NCBI RefSeq assembly: GCF_000717335.1
Contig: NZ_JNYZ01000019.1
Location: 124,001-188,000, forward strand
Length of the DNA: 64,000 nucleotides
Reading direction: 5' to 3'
From: Amycolatopsis jejuensis
GTDB lineage: Bacteria; Actinomycetota; Actinomycetes; Mycobacteriales; Pseudonocardiaceae
Under the pieces are notes generated by a model, which saw nothing but the letters and a program-made list of their open reading frames with translations, did not search any database and was not told the origin of the DNA. Shown in pieces: positions 23,650 to 32,249 of this stretch (positions within the stretch are counted from its first letter, which is position 1; each line of letters starts with the position of its first letter). Made by a program: the position numbers and the translations under genes.

Positions 23650-25665
23650 TCAGCTGGCGGGCGCAATCGCGACCGGCAGCGCGGTCATGATGGGCAGTCC
23701 GGTGAGATCGTCGACGTCGTGCGTCTCGGAGGTCAGCTCGCAGACATTCGCGTCGGCGAACCCGTGCGGGATCGCGACCGTGCCCCGCGACACCCGCTCG
23801 TCGAAGCTGGCGGTGAGGCGCAGGCTGCCATGCCGGGTGGTCACCACGACCTCTCCCCCGTCGGCGACGCCGAGCTCGTCCGCGTCGAGCGGGTGCACGG
23901 AAACGGCGGCGCGGTCGGCGTTCCGGGCCCCGGTCCCGTCCGCGAGCTGCGAGTTGAGATGGCGCCGCTGACGGGCCGACACCAGCCGCAGCCCCTGCCG
24001 CACCGGCTCCGCGGCCAGCTGCGCGAGCTGGTCGGCGAACGGCTGGAACCCGAGGCGCCAGCGGCCGTCCGGCAGGTGCTGCCGGACCCATTCGTACCGC
24101 CGCGGTTCGTGGGTCATCCCGTGCGGCGCGCCGAGGAGCTCGTCGAAATCGCCGCCGGTGGACTCGACGATCGCCCGCAGCAGCTCCTCCTCGGTGGCCA
24201 CGTCCGGGTCGGCCCCGCCGGGCAGCACGGAATGGCCCATCCGCCGGGCCAGCTGCGCGAGGTGCCACCACATCGGGCGCCGTTCGCCGCCGGGCGGGAC
24301 CGCCGCGGGCACGTACTGGTTCGCCTGTGCGATGTTGATGAAGTCGGTCGGCCACACGTCGGCCCGCTCGAGCTGGCCGGTGGACGGGAGGACGTGCGTG
24401 GCCAGTTCGGTGACCGGGGTCGAGATCACGTCGGACACCACCAGGAGATCGAGCTGCTGCAAAGCTTCCCGGAGACGGCGGGGCTGCGGGAACGCCGTGA
24501 TCGGGTTGCCGCCGAGCACGACGAGCGCGCGCAGGTTCCCGGCCTCGATCTCGTCCGGGATGGCCGTGCACGGGTATTCGCCGAGCCGCGCGGGCAGTTC
24601 CGGCCTGCTCGCCGGGCCGGGACCCGGGGTACCGTCCAGCTTCGGCAGGACCCGGTGGTCGAGCCGCTGGACGATCCCCGGGTTGAAGAACATGCCGCCG
24701 GGCCGGTCGCAGGAGCCGGTGATGACGTTGAGCGCCCACACCAGCCACACGCACACGTTCGCCCCGGCCTGGAAGCTGACCCCGGTGCTCGAGTGCACCG
24801 CGATCCGGCCCGCGCGCCGGATCGCGGTGAGCAGCTCCTCGAGATCTTCCTTCGGCAGCCCGGTTTCCGCGGCCGCGCGGTCCACAGTGTACGGAGCGAC
24901 CGCGGCCCGGACCATCTCGATCCCGCTGGCCCGGGTGGCGAGGTATTCGTTGTCCGCACCCTCTTCGAGCAGGCTGCGGACCAGGTACGCGAGCAGCGCG
25001 TGATCGGTGCCCGCACGGATCGGCAGGTGCCGGGTGGCGAGGTCCGCCGTTTCGGTGCGCCGCGGGTCGACCACCCACAGCTCGCCCTCCGAAGCCCACT
25101 TCCGCAGCTGCTGGACCGGCATCGCCATGGACCGGTTGTGCCCGTGCGACACGACCGGGTTTCCGCCCACCCACAACACGAGACGCGCGTCCGGGTCCGG
25201 GCCCGGCAGCAGCATCGGGAACCCGGTGACGACCTCCGCGACCAGCAGCACCGACGGCGAGTCGACGCTCATCGTGCTGTACCTGCTCCCGGTGCCGAGC
25301 GCCTGGATGAACCCGGCGACGGCGGAGAGGGCGAGCGTGTCGAACTGGCCCGCGTTGCCGAGGTAGAACCCGATCGCGTCGGGGTTTCCGGCATCGGCGA
25401 TCCGCCGCAGCCCTTCGGCCGCGTCGCCGAGAACCTCGTCCCAGGTTCCCGCACGGCCGCGGACCGCGGGCACGTCGAGCCGCTGCGGATGGTGGTGGAA
25501 CGCACCGAGAGAGCGGCCCTTGGGGCACAGGTACCCGCGGCTCGACGGATTGGCCTCGTCACCGCGCACCTGGGTGACCGTGGTGCCGTCGAGATCGACG
25601 ACCGCGCCGCAGAAACTGGCGCAGAACCGGCAAAACGTGGTCGCCTGCGTGGAGTCGTTGCCCAT
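23650..25665 (-). CDS. Molybdopterin-dependent oxidoreductase (DMSO reductase family)
   Basis: A 671-residue bis-MGD enzyme. The N-terminal [4Fe-4S] ligands are C12, C15, C19 and C47 (CxxCxxxC...CPKG). The cofactor-binding motif LVLWVGGNPVVSHGHNRS and the C-terminal domain 4 (DADELGVADGGEVVVTTRHGSLR) are clear. It is shorter than formate dehydrogenases and has no Tat leader, so it should be cytoplasmic. No electron-transfer partner gene is adjacent. The metal ligand residue and the substrate could not be fixed by eye. ATG 25665 follows GAGGAG. Confidence 0.85.
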   Translation of the reverse strand: MGNDSTQATTFCRFCASFCGAVVDLDGTTVTQVRGDEANPSSRGYLCPKGRSLGAFHHHPQRLDVPAVRGRAGTWDEVLGDAAEGLRRIADAGNPDAIGFYLGNAGQFDTLALSAVAGFIQALGTGSRYSTMSVDSPSVLLVAEVVTGFPMLLPGPDPDARLVLWVGGNPVVSHGHNRSMAMPVQQLRKWASEGELWVVDPRRTETADLATRHLPIRAGTDHALLAYLVRSLLEEGADNEYLATRASGIEMVRAAVAPYTVDRAAAETGLPKEDLEELLTAIRRAGRIAVHSSTGVSFQAGANVCVWLVWALNVITGSCDRPGGMFFNPGIVQRLDHRVLPKLDGTPGPGPASRPELPARLGEYPCTAIPDEIEAGNLRALVVLGGNPITAFPQPRRLREALQQLDLLVVSDVISTPVTELATHVLPSTGQLERADVWPTDFINIAQANQYVPAAVPPGGERRPMWWHLAQLARRMGHSVLPGGADPDVATEEELLRAIVESTGGDFDELLGAPHGMTHEPRRYEWVRQHLPDGRWRLGFQPFADQLAQLAAEPVRQGLRLVSARQRRHLNSQLADGTGARNADRAAVSVHPLDADELGVADGGEVVVTTRHGSLRLTASFDERVSRGTVAIPHGFADANVCELTSETHDVDDLTGLPIMTALPVAIAPAS

Positions 25666-25703
25666 TGCGCTCCTCGGGAGTGGGTTCCGGAATTCGGCCG
25701 CGC

Positions 25704-27131
25704 TCAGGCGAGCGCGGTCCAGATGCTCTTCACCTGGGTGTAGGCGTCGATGCCCGCCCACCCCATCTCGCGGCCGAGGCCGGATGACTTCATCCCGCCC
25801 CACGCCGCGGCGGCGTCCTGTGCGGGCGCCATGTTGATCCACACCGTACCGGCTTTGACCTCGTTCGCCAGTCGGGTCGCGGTGCCGATGTCCCGGGACC
25901 AGATCGCCGCGGCGAGCCCGTATTCGGAGTCGTTGGCCAGCGGCGCGAGCTCCTCCGGATCGTCGTAGGCCAGCACGGAAAGCACCGGTCCGAAGATCTC
26001 CTCACGGGCGACCCGCATGTCCTGCGTGACGCCGCCCAGCACCGCCGGTTCGAGGAAGTACCCGCCGCCTTCCGGGCGGCCGCCGCCGGTGACGAGCCGG
26101 GCGCCTTCGGCGGTCCCGGTTTCGAGGTACCGCTCCACCGAGGCGCGGTGTTCCTCCGACACGAGCGGGCCGATCAGCGCATTCGGATCGGTGGCCGGCC
26201 CGACCGGCAGGTGCGACGCGACCCCGGCGAGCTTCGCGGTGAACTCGTCCACCCGCTTGCGGTCCACGTAGAACCGGGTGAACGCGGCGCAGATCTGCCC
26301 GGTGTTGAGCAACCCGCCCAGCGCGTTCGGCTCGATCACGGCGTCGATGTCCGCGTCGGCGGCGATGATGCTCGGTGCCTTGCCGCCGAGTTCCAGCGAC
26401 ACCTTCTTCAACGCCCGCCCGGCATCCGCGGCGATTTCGCGGCCCACCGCGGTCGAGCCGGTGAACGAGATCTTCGCGACCCCGGGGTGCGCCACCAGTG
26501 CCTTGCCCGTGTCCGGGCCGCCCGTCACGACGTTGACCACGCCCGCGGGAACCCCGGCCTCCTCGAGCAGTTCGGCCAGCCGCAAGGTGGACAGGCTGGT
26601 CTGCTCGGCCGGTTTGATCACCACCGTGTTCCCCGTCGCGAGCGCCGGGGCCAGCTTCCAGCCCAGGATCGGCAGCGGGAAGTTCCACGGCACGATCAGC
26701 CCGCACACGCCGAGGGGCTCACGCCGCGTGCGGTAGTCGACATTCGGCACCGACAGGGCGACGGTGGACCCGGTGATCTTGGTGGCCCAGCCCGCGTAGT
26801 ACCGGAAATGCTCGACCAGGTTGGGAATCGAGAATCCGCCGCTGACCGGCAAGGTCTGGCCCTGGTCGAGGGATTCCAGTGCGGCGAGCTCCTCGCCTTG
26901 CTGCTCGATCAGGTCCGCGATCCGCCACAGCAACGTAGCGCGGGCGGCGGGCAGCATCGCCGCCCAGGGTTCGAATGCGGCAGCGGCAGCGGTGACCGCG
27001 GCGTCGACGTCGGCCGCGGTCGCCTCGGACAGTTCGGCGATTACTTCGCCGGTGGCGGGATTCCTTGTCACAAAAGAAGGTCCGCCGGATCCGGCGGTCC
27101 ACTTGCCGCCGATCAGCATTTCCGTACGCAT
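25704..27131 (-). CDS. NAD(P)-dependent aldehyde dehydrogenase
   Basis: A 475-residue ALDH. The catalytic Cys lies in NTGQICAAF and the general-base Glu in LELGGKAPSI; the cofactor motif is FTGSTAVGREIA. ATG 27131 is 13 bp after the aminotransferase stop. Together with the 2-keto acid decarboxylase (32250-33911) it completes a keto acid to aldehyde to acid sequence, so an aryl-acetaldehyde such as indole-3-acetaldehyde is a reasonable substrate. That is inferred from context. Confidence 0.92.
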   Translation of the reverse strand: MRTEMLIGGKWTAGSGGPSFVTRNPATGEVIAELSEATAADVDAAVTAAAAAFEPWAAMLPAARATLLWRIADLIEQQGEELAALESLDQGQTLPVSGGFSIPNLVEHFRYYAGWATKITGSTVALSVPNVDYRTRREPLGVCGLIVPWNFPLPILGWKLAPALATGNTVVIKPAEQTSLSTLRLAELLEEAGVPAGVVNVVTGGPDTGKALVAHPGVAKISFTGSTAVGREIAADAGRALKKVSLELGGKAPSIIAADADIDAVIEPNALGGLLNTGQICAAFTRFYVDRKRVDEFTAKLAGVASHLPVGPATDPNALIGPLVSEEHRASVERYLETGTAEGARLVTGGGRPEGGGYFLEPAVLGGVTQDMRVAREEIFGPVLSVLAYDDPEELAPLANDSEYGLAAAIWSRDIGTATRLANEVKAGTVWINMAPAQDAAAAWGGMKSSGLGREMGWAGIDAYTQVKSIWTALA

Positions 27132-27144
27132 GATCGTCTCCTGG

Positions 27145-28200
27145 TCAGGGTTGGTAGCTTCGGGCGGCTTCGAGGAAAGCGTCGTTCTCTTCCGGCGCGC
27201 CGATGGTCACGCGGACCCCGGCGTCCGGGATCGGGCGCACGATCACCTTGTGCTGCTCGAGATGCGCAGCGAAGGCGAGTGCGTTTTCGCCCAACGGAAG
27301 CCACACGAAGTTCGCCTGGCTCGGCGTGCTCACGAAACCGTGGTCGAGCAGCGCCTGGTGGACACGTTCGCGCTCCTCGACGGTCTTCCGGCACCGTTCG
27401 CGCATCGCGTCCTCCGTGCCGAGCGCGGCCAGCGCCGCCGCCTGCGCAATGGCGCCGGGGCTGAACGGAGCCCGCGTGAGGTTCAAGGTGCGGGCGATTT
27501 CCGGTGGCGCAACGGAATAACCGACCCGCACCCCGGCGAGCCCGTACGCCTTCGAGAACGTCCGCAGCACCACGACATTGCCGCGGCCCTCCGCGATCTC
27601 GACGCCGTCCGGCACCTCGGGGTCGGTGACGAACTCGCGGTACGCCTCGTCGAGACCGACCACGACGTGGCCGGGCACCTTGCCGAGAAAGCGTTCCAGA
27701 TCGGCGCGCCGCACCGCGCCGCCGGTGGGGTTGTTCGGCGTCGCCAGCAGCACCAGCTTCGTCTTCGGGCCGATCGCCGCGGCCATCGCGTCGAGGTCGG
27801 CCTGCTGGTCCTCGGTGACCGGTACCGGAACGCTCCGGGCCCCGCGAGCCTGGACCAGCCCCGGGTATCCCTCGAACGACGGCGACGCGAACACGACCTC
27901 GTCACCGGGCTCGCACACCGCCTGCGCCAGGCCCTGGAGCAGCGCCACCGATCCGGAACCGACCGAGATCCGCTCCGGCTCGACCCCGCATTTCTCCGCC
28001 AGCCGCCGGGTGAGGGCCGCGGCGCGGATGTCCGGGTACCGGTTCGCCGACTGCGCCGCGAGCGCGATCGCTTCCAGCACCGCGGGATCCGGCCCGTCGG
28101 AGGACTCGTTGCTCGCCAGCTTGATCGTCCCCGCGACCGTGCGGCCGGGACGGTACTCCGGAGCACCGGCGAGATGCTCGTTCATCCTGATCTGTGACAC
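27145..28200 (-). CDS. HisC-like aromatic amino acid aminotransferase
   Basis: A 351-residue fold-type I PLP aminotransferase of the histidinol-phosphate/aromatic group. Landmarks are KLASNESSDGP, ATPNNPTGG, GLDEAYREF and TFSKAYGLAG with the PLP lysine. The length fits the actinobacterial Pat-type phenylalanine/aromatic aminotransferases as well as HisC. No histidine genes are nearby, while a keto acid decarboxylase, ALDH and iac genes are, so transamination of an aromatic amino acid is favoured. Confidence 0.85.
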   Translation of the reverse strand: MSQIRMNEHLAGAPEYRPGRTVAGTIKLASNESSDGPDPAVLEAIALAAQSANRYPDIRAAALTRRLAEKCGVEPERISVGSGSVALLQGLAQAVCEPGDEVVFASPSFEGYPGLVQARGARSVPVPVTEDQQADLDAMAAAIGPKTKLVLLATPNNPTGGAVRRADLERFLGKVPGHVVVGLDEAYREFVTDPEVPDGVEIAEGRGNVVVLRTFSKAYGLAGVRVGYSVAPPEIARTLNLTRAPFSPGAIAQAAALAALGTEDAMRERCRKTVEERERVHQALLDHGFVSTPSQANFVWLPLGENALAFAAHLEQHKVIVRPIPDAGVRVTIGAPEENDAFLEAARSYQP

Positions 28201-28230
28201 GCTTCTCCCATCATCCGTTCTCGCGCCGGT

Positions 28231-29295
28231 TCACACCCGGACCGGATCGGCGTCGTAGCCGAAGGCACGGGGACCGGCCAATGCATGTCCTTCCGGCGTG
28301 TGCCACCGGGGATCCGCGGGCGCGGCGAGCACCGACACCCGCTGGCCGTACCGCAGGATCTCGGCCCGCACCCCGGCGCCCGTGGCGCTGTCGAGGATGC
28401 AGATCAGATCCGGCGTGCTGACCATCGCGGTGCCGTCGCGCTCGGCCACCAGGAACTCGTTCTGGAACCGCACCACGGTTTCCGACCCTTCGTCGGCGTC
28501 GAGCCCCGCGATCCGGGCCACGCCACGCGCGAAACCCTTCTCGGTGCGGCGATCCACGTCGACGACCTTGCCGGTGAACACCACCTTGCCCGACAGCCGC
28601 CGCGCGACGGCCGCCACCGGATCCTCGTGCCCCGGCCGGTTCGGGCCGGTCAACCGGCCCAGCTCGGCGCAAAGCGACAGCGTTCCCGGCACCATCAGCT
28701 CGCGTACCTGACGGCCGTTCATCGCGGCCGCGCTGATCGCGGCCGCACAGCCCATCTCGATTGCCGCAGCCCGGGCCAGCCGTTCGGCCCAGTGGTTGTC
28801 GACGGTGTCGACGACCACGCCGTTGCCCTTCTCGTCGGTCACTGCGGCCGGGGTCACCATGACCCCGCCGAGGGCGGGCAGCCCCTGGTCGATCTCGGGA
28901 AAAGCCCGGCCCATCGCGTCCGCGTCGACCAGCGGCAGCCCGAGTGCCGCGGCGGCGGCCACCGGGATCAGCGAGTTCACGCCGCCCGCCTCCGCGCACA
29001 GCACGTGCGTCGGAGTACGGCTGGCGTACTCCGCGAGCTGCTGCACCGCGGCGACGACCTGGCCGATCGTGGGGAGCTTCTCCAGCATGATCGTGGGTGC
29101 ACCGATGATCGCCACCGGCAGTGCCCACGCGGAGTCCTCGACGTCGTCGAGACCGAGCACCTGCACCGGGCCGTACTCCCGCAGCGCGGCAGTGGCCAGC
29201 AACGAGCCGGACTGCGGGTCTCCCCCGCCGCCGGTACCCAGAATCGCCGCGCCACGGCCGATGTCGGCCACGTCGTCCACGTCGATCTTACGCAT
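28231..29295 (-). CDS. DUF917 (S-methyl-thiohydantoin desulfurase-like) protein
   Basis: A 354-residue DUF917 protein. The N-terminal GRGAAILGTGGGGDP and the central ALGGVMVTPAAVTDEKGNG are typical of the family. DUF917 genes very often sit with HyuA-type hydantoinase genes and NCS1 permeases, as here, and the family has been linked to opening of (thio)hydantoin-type rings. Its ATG overlaps the hydantoinase stop by 8 bp. The exact chemistry in this operon is unknown. Confidence 0.85.
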   Translation of the reverse strand: MRKIDVDDVADIGRGAAILGTGGGGDPQSGSLLATAALREYGPVQVLGLDDVEDSAWALPVAIIGAPTIMLEKLPTIGQVVAAVQQLAEYASRTPTHVLCAEAGGVNSLIPVAAAAALGLPLVDADAMGRAFPEIDQGLPALGGVMVTPAAVTDEKGNGVVVDTVDNHWAERLARAAAIEMGCAAAISAAAMNGRQVRELMVPGTLSLCAELGRLTGPNRPGHEDPVAAVARRLSGKVVFTGKVVDVDRRTEKGFARGVARIAGLDADEGSETVVRFQNEFLVAERDGTAMVSTPDLICILDSATGAGVRAEILRYGQRVSVLAAPADPRWHTPEGHALAGPRAFGYDADPVRV

Positions 29296-30850
29296 TGCCG
29301 CCTCCCTGGGACCCGATCAGGAGATCGCCCACCGCCTTGACCCGGATGCGGGTCGCGCCACCGGCGTACGGCACGGGAATCTCGTCGACGTCGACGATCG
29401 TGACGCTGCCCGGCTCCGCCCCGGCTGCGACCGCCTTGTCCACCGCCTCCTGCTTCGCCTCGTCGACGATCGCCGAGCGCGCGCGATCGGTGGCGTACAC
29501 CTTGTCCACCTCGCCGCCGACCTGTGCGATGGCCGCGCCGATCGCATTGGCGACCGCGTGGTTCTCCGGCCGTTGCACCGCACCGAGACCGGGCAGCCGG
29601 TCGGGCAGCAGCACCGAACCGCCGCCCACCGCCACCACGGGCAGCGGTTCGGCCGACACCCGCATCCGGTCGATCGCGTCGGCCGTCTCCTTGGCGATCC
29701 GCTCCAGGCACGCTTTCACGAACTCCGGCGCGAGATGCGCCACCCGGTCCCGCTCGCCGATGTCGCAATACCCGGCGGCCACGGCGATATCCGTTGCCGT
29801 CAGGGTGTCACCGCCGAACACGAGCGCCGACTGCAGCAGCTTGTAGCCCACCGAATCCGGCCCGATCGCGAAATCACTGCCCTGCTCACGGATCATGCTG
29901 CCGCCGCCGATGCCGACCGACAGCACGTCGGGCATCCGGAAGTTCGTGCAGATCCCGGCGACCTCGACGTCGCTCGCCGCCTCACGCGGGAAACCGTGGG
30001 TCAGCACGCCGATGTCGGTGGTGGTACCGCCGATGTCGGCGACCGCGCACGAGTCCAATCCGGACAGTGCGGCCGCCCCGCGCATCGAGTTCGTCGGGCC
30101 CGAGGCGAAGGTCGCCACCGGATACTTGCGCACCTGCGCGGCATCCAGCAGGGTTCCGTCGTTCTGCGTCAGGTAGAACGGCGCGGTGATCCCGGTGCGC
30201 ACGATCTCCGCGCCGAGGCCCTCGACGATCCGCGTCGCGAGATCCCGCAGCGCGGCGTTGACGATGGTGGCGTTTTCCCGCCCCAGCAAGCCGATCCGGC
30301 CGATCTCGTGCGAAAGCGAGATCGCCGCGTCCGGCAGCACCGACGCAATCACCCCGGCCGCCTGCTCCTCGAACTCGGCATTCACCGGGGAGAACACCGA
30401 GGTGATCGCCACGCTGCGGATCCCCGCCGCGCCCATGTCCTCGGCCGCGCGCACCAGCTCCGCCTCGTCCAGCCCGGCGATCGGGCGGCCGTCGTACTCG
30501 TGGCCGCCGGACACCATGTAGGCCCGCCCGGAGATCGCGTCGATCATCCGCTTCGGCCACGTCATCATCGGCGGCGTGGAACCACCCGCGGGCAGCGCGA
30601 GCCGCACCGCCGCGGTCGGCGCCAGATCCCGGCCCTGCACCAGTGCGTTGACGAACTGGGTCGTGCCCACCATCACCGCCGCGACCTCGGACGGCTCGTG
30701 CGGGCACTGCTCCTGCAGCCGGTGGATCGCGGCCACGATCCCCGAGACGACGTCCTCGGTGGTCGGCGACTTCACCGCGCCGAGCACGCGCCGCCCGTCG
30801 AGCAGCACCGCGTCGGTGTTCGTGCCGCCGACGTCGATCCCGATCCTCAT
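29288..30850 (-). CDS. HyuA-type hydantoinase/oxoprolinase-family protein
   Basis: A 520-residue ATP-dependent ring-opening subunit. The actin-like start MRIGIDVGGTNTDAVLLDG, a second phosphate motif VADIGGTTTDIGVL and GIGGGSMIREQG are the Hydant_A_N and Hydantoinase_A landmarks. ATG 30850 is chosen over 30871 because AAGGAG lies 6 nt before it. HyuA normally works with HyuB; no hyuB gene is present here, and a DUF917 protein follows instead. A hydantoin- or pyrrolidone-like substrate is likely. Confidence 0.88.
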   Translation of the reverse strand: MRIGIDVGGTNTDAVLLDGRRVLGAVKSPTTEDVVSGIVAAIHRLQEQCPHEPSEVAAVMVGTTQFVNALVQGRDLAPTAAVRLALPAGGSTPPMMTWPKRMIDAISGRAYMVSGGHEYDGRPIAGLDEAELVRAAEDMGAAGIRSVAITSVFSPVNAEFEEQAAGVIASVLPDAAISLSHEIGRIGLLGRENATIVNAALRDLATRIVEGLGAEIVRTGITAPFYLTQNDGTLLDAAQVRKYPVATFASGPTNSMRGAAALSGLDSCAVADIGGTTTDIGVLTHGFPREAASDVEVAGICTNFRMPDVLSVGIGGGSMIREQGSDFAIGPDSVGYKLLQSALVFGGDTLTATDIAVAAGYCDIGERDRVAHLAPEFVKACLERIAKETADAIDRMRVSAEPLPVVAVGGGSVLLPDRLPGLGAVQRPENHAVANAIGAAIAQVGGEVDKVYATDRARSAIVDEAKQEAVDKAVAAGAEPGSVTIVDVDEIPVPYAGGATRIRVKAVGDLLIGSQGGGNA

Positions 30851-30867
30851 CCCGGTCTCCTTTCCCG

Positions 30868-32208
30868 TCATGGCTGCTCCACCGGCTGCCCGACCGCCTT
30901 GACCGCCGGTTCGGCGCGCGTGCCGCCGAAACCGCGGACCCAGCCGAGCTTCGCGGCCAGCACGTACAGCACCATCGCCAGTACCAGCGCGTTGAGGCTG
31001 GAAATACCGACCGGAATGACCGCGCCCGCAACCGAGGACAGCACCCAGATCACCAGGCTGGCCGGTACCCACGCCGGGGCGTGCGCGGGCAGTTGCCCGC
31101 TCGCCCGTGAGCTCTCCAGGTCGGCCCGCCACCGGCGGACGAAGAAGTACTCGGCGATCATGATCCCGGTGATCGGCGGCATCGCCACGCCCAGCAGCGT
31201 GAGGAAACCGAGGAACTGGCTCAGCACGCCCACCGCGGCGACGACCGTGCCGGCGATGCCCAGTGCCGCGGTCACCGTCCACCGGTGCAGCCTGCGGCCG
31301 AACACCGACTGCACGAAGTTCATCACCGACAGGCCCGAGGAGTACAGGTTCCAGTCGTTGACCTTCACCGTGCCGGCGACGATGATCACGACCCCGACCC
31401 AGCCGACGGACGACAGCACGATCGCGTTGATGTTCGAGGTCCGGGCGGCGTGCGCGAGGAGCACCCCGCACCCGCCGAGCACGAGCCCGCCGAGCGAGAT
31501 GCCGACCACGGTCTGCTTGACCACGTCCGCCGCCGACCGGTTGAACCGGGTCATGTCCGGGCTGATCAGGGCCTGCACGACCCCGGGTCCGGACGCGATC
31601 GCGATCGCCTGCAGCATCGTCAGCGACGTGCTCGGCGGCGCCGACCGGAGCAGCTCGGTGAGGTCGTGCCGGGCGAGCTCGGTGCCGATCGACCACGCGA
31701 TCACGATCAGGAACGCGGGTACCGCGATGTAGGCCGTCCAGGCCATCGACCGGATGCCCTTGAACGAGATCAGCGTGACGACCAGCCCGCAGACCACCGC
31801 CCACAGCCACATCGGCAGGCCGCCGACGATCGCGGTCAGCCCTTGCGCGGCGATGCCGGTCTGGATCCCGAACCAGCCGATCATGCTGAGCCCGATCACC
31901 AGGCTGATCACCGACGAGCCGCCGGTGCCGAACCCGGTCCAGCGGGCCAGTGCGTACGTCGGCATGCCTTCCCGCATGCCGATGATCCCGACCCCCACCG
32001 CGACGATCTCGAAGAGCAGCATGCCGACGAGAATCGCCAGCATGGCCTTCCAGAACGTGAGGTGGGTGCCGAGCTCGGCCCCGAAGATCACGACGATGAG
32101 GGCGGAGTTCTGGCCGAAGCGTTGCACCGCAAGGGAACGCCAGGAGTATCGGGCCGCTGTGGGGACTCGGGCCGACGAGTAGTCGTCGACGCCCTTGACG
32201 ATCTTCAT
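30868..32208 (-). CDS. NCS1-family permease (cytosine/hydantoin transporter-like)
   Basis: A 446-residue, 12-helix transporter of the nucleobase:cation symporter 1 family. Landmarks are RFGQNSALIVVIFGAELG, FKGIRSMAWTAYIAVP and ISPDMTRFNRS. ATG 32208 (AGGACA before it) is preferred to 32229. The family includes Mhp1, which takes up 5-arylmethyl hydantoins. It sits directly before the hydantoinase gene (17-bp gap), so uptake of the hydantoinase substrate is the simplest role. Confidence 0.88.
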   Translation of the reverse strand: MKIVKGVDDYSSARVPTAARYSWRSLAVQRFGQNSALIVVIFGAELGTHLTFWKAMLAILVGMLLFEIVAVGVGIIGMREGMPTYALARWTGFGTGGSSVISLVIGLSMIGWFGIQTGIAAQGLTAIVGGLPMWLWAVVCGLVVTLISFKGIRSMAWTAYIAVPAFLIVIAWSIGTELARHDLTELLRSAPPSTSLTMLQAIAIASGPGVVQALISPDMTRFNRSAADVVKQTVVGISLGGLVLGGCGVLLAHAARTSNINAIVLSSVGWVGVVIIVAGTVKVNDWNLYSSGLSVMNFVQSVFGRRLHRWTVTAALGIAGTVVAAVGVLSQFLGFLTLLGVAMPPITGIMIAEYFFVRRWRADLESSRASGQLPAHAPAWVPASLVIWVLSSVAGAVIPVGISSLNALVLAMVLYVLAAKLGWVRGFGGTRAEPAVKAVGQPVEQP

Positions 32209-32249
32209 CTGCTGTCCTGTTCTCGCCATTGAGAACCGCTGGCGCGGAT

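Noticed and set aside
27145..28200. Assigning hisC to the aminotransferase
   Set aside because: The fold matches HisC, but there are no histidine genes nearby and the context is aromatic catabolism, so no gene symbol was given.
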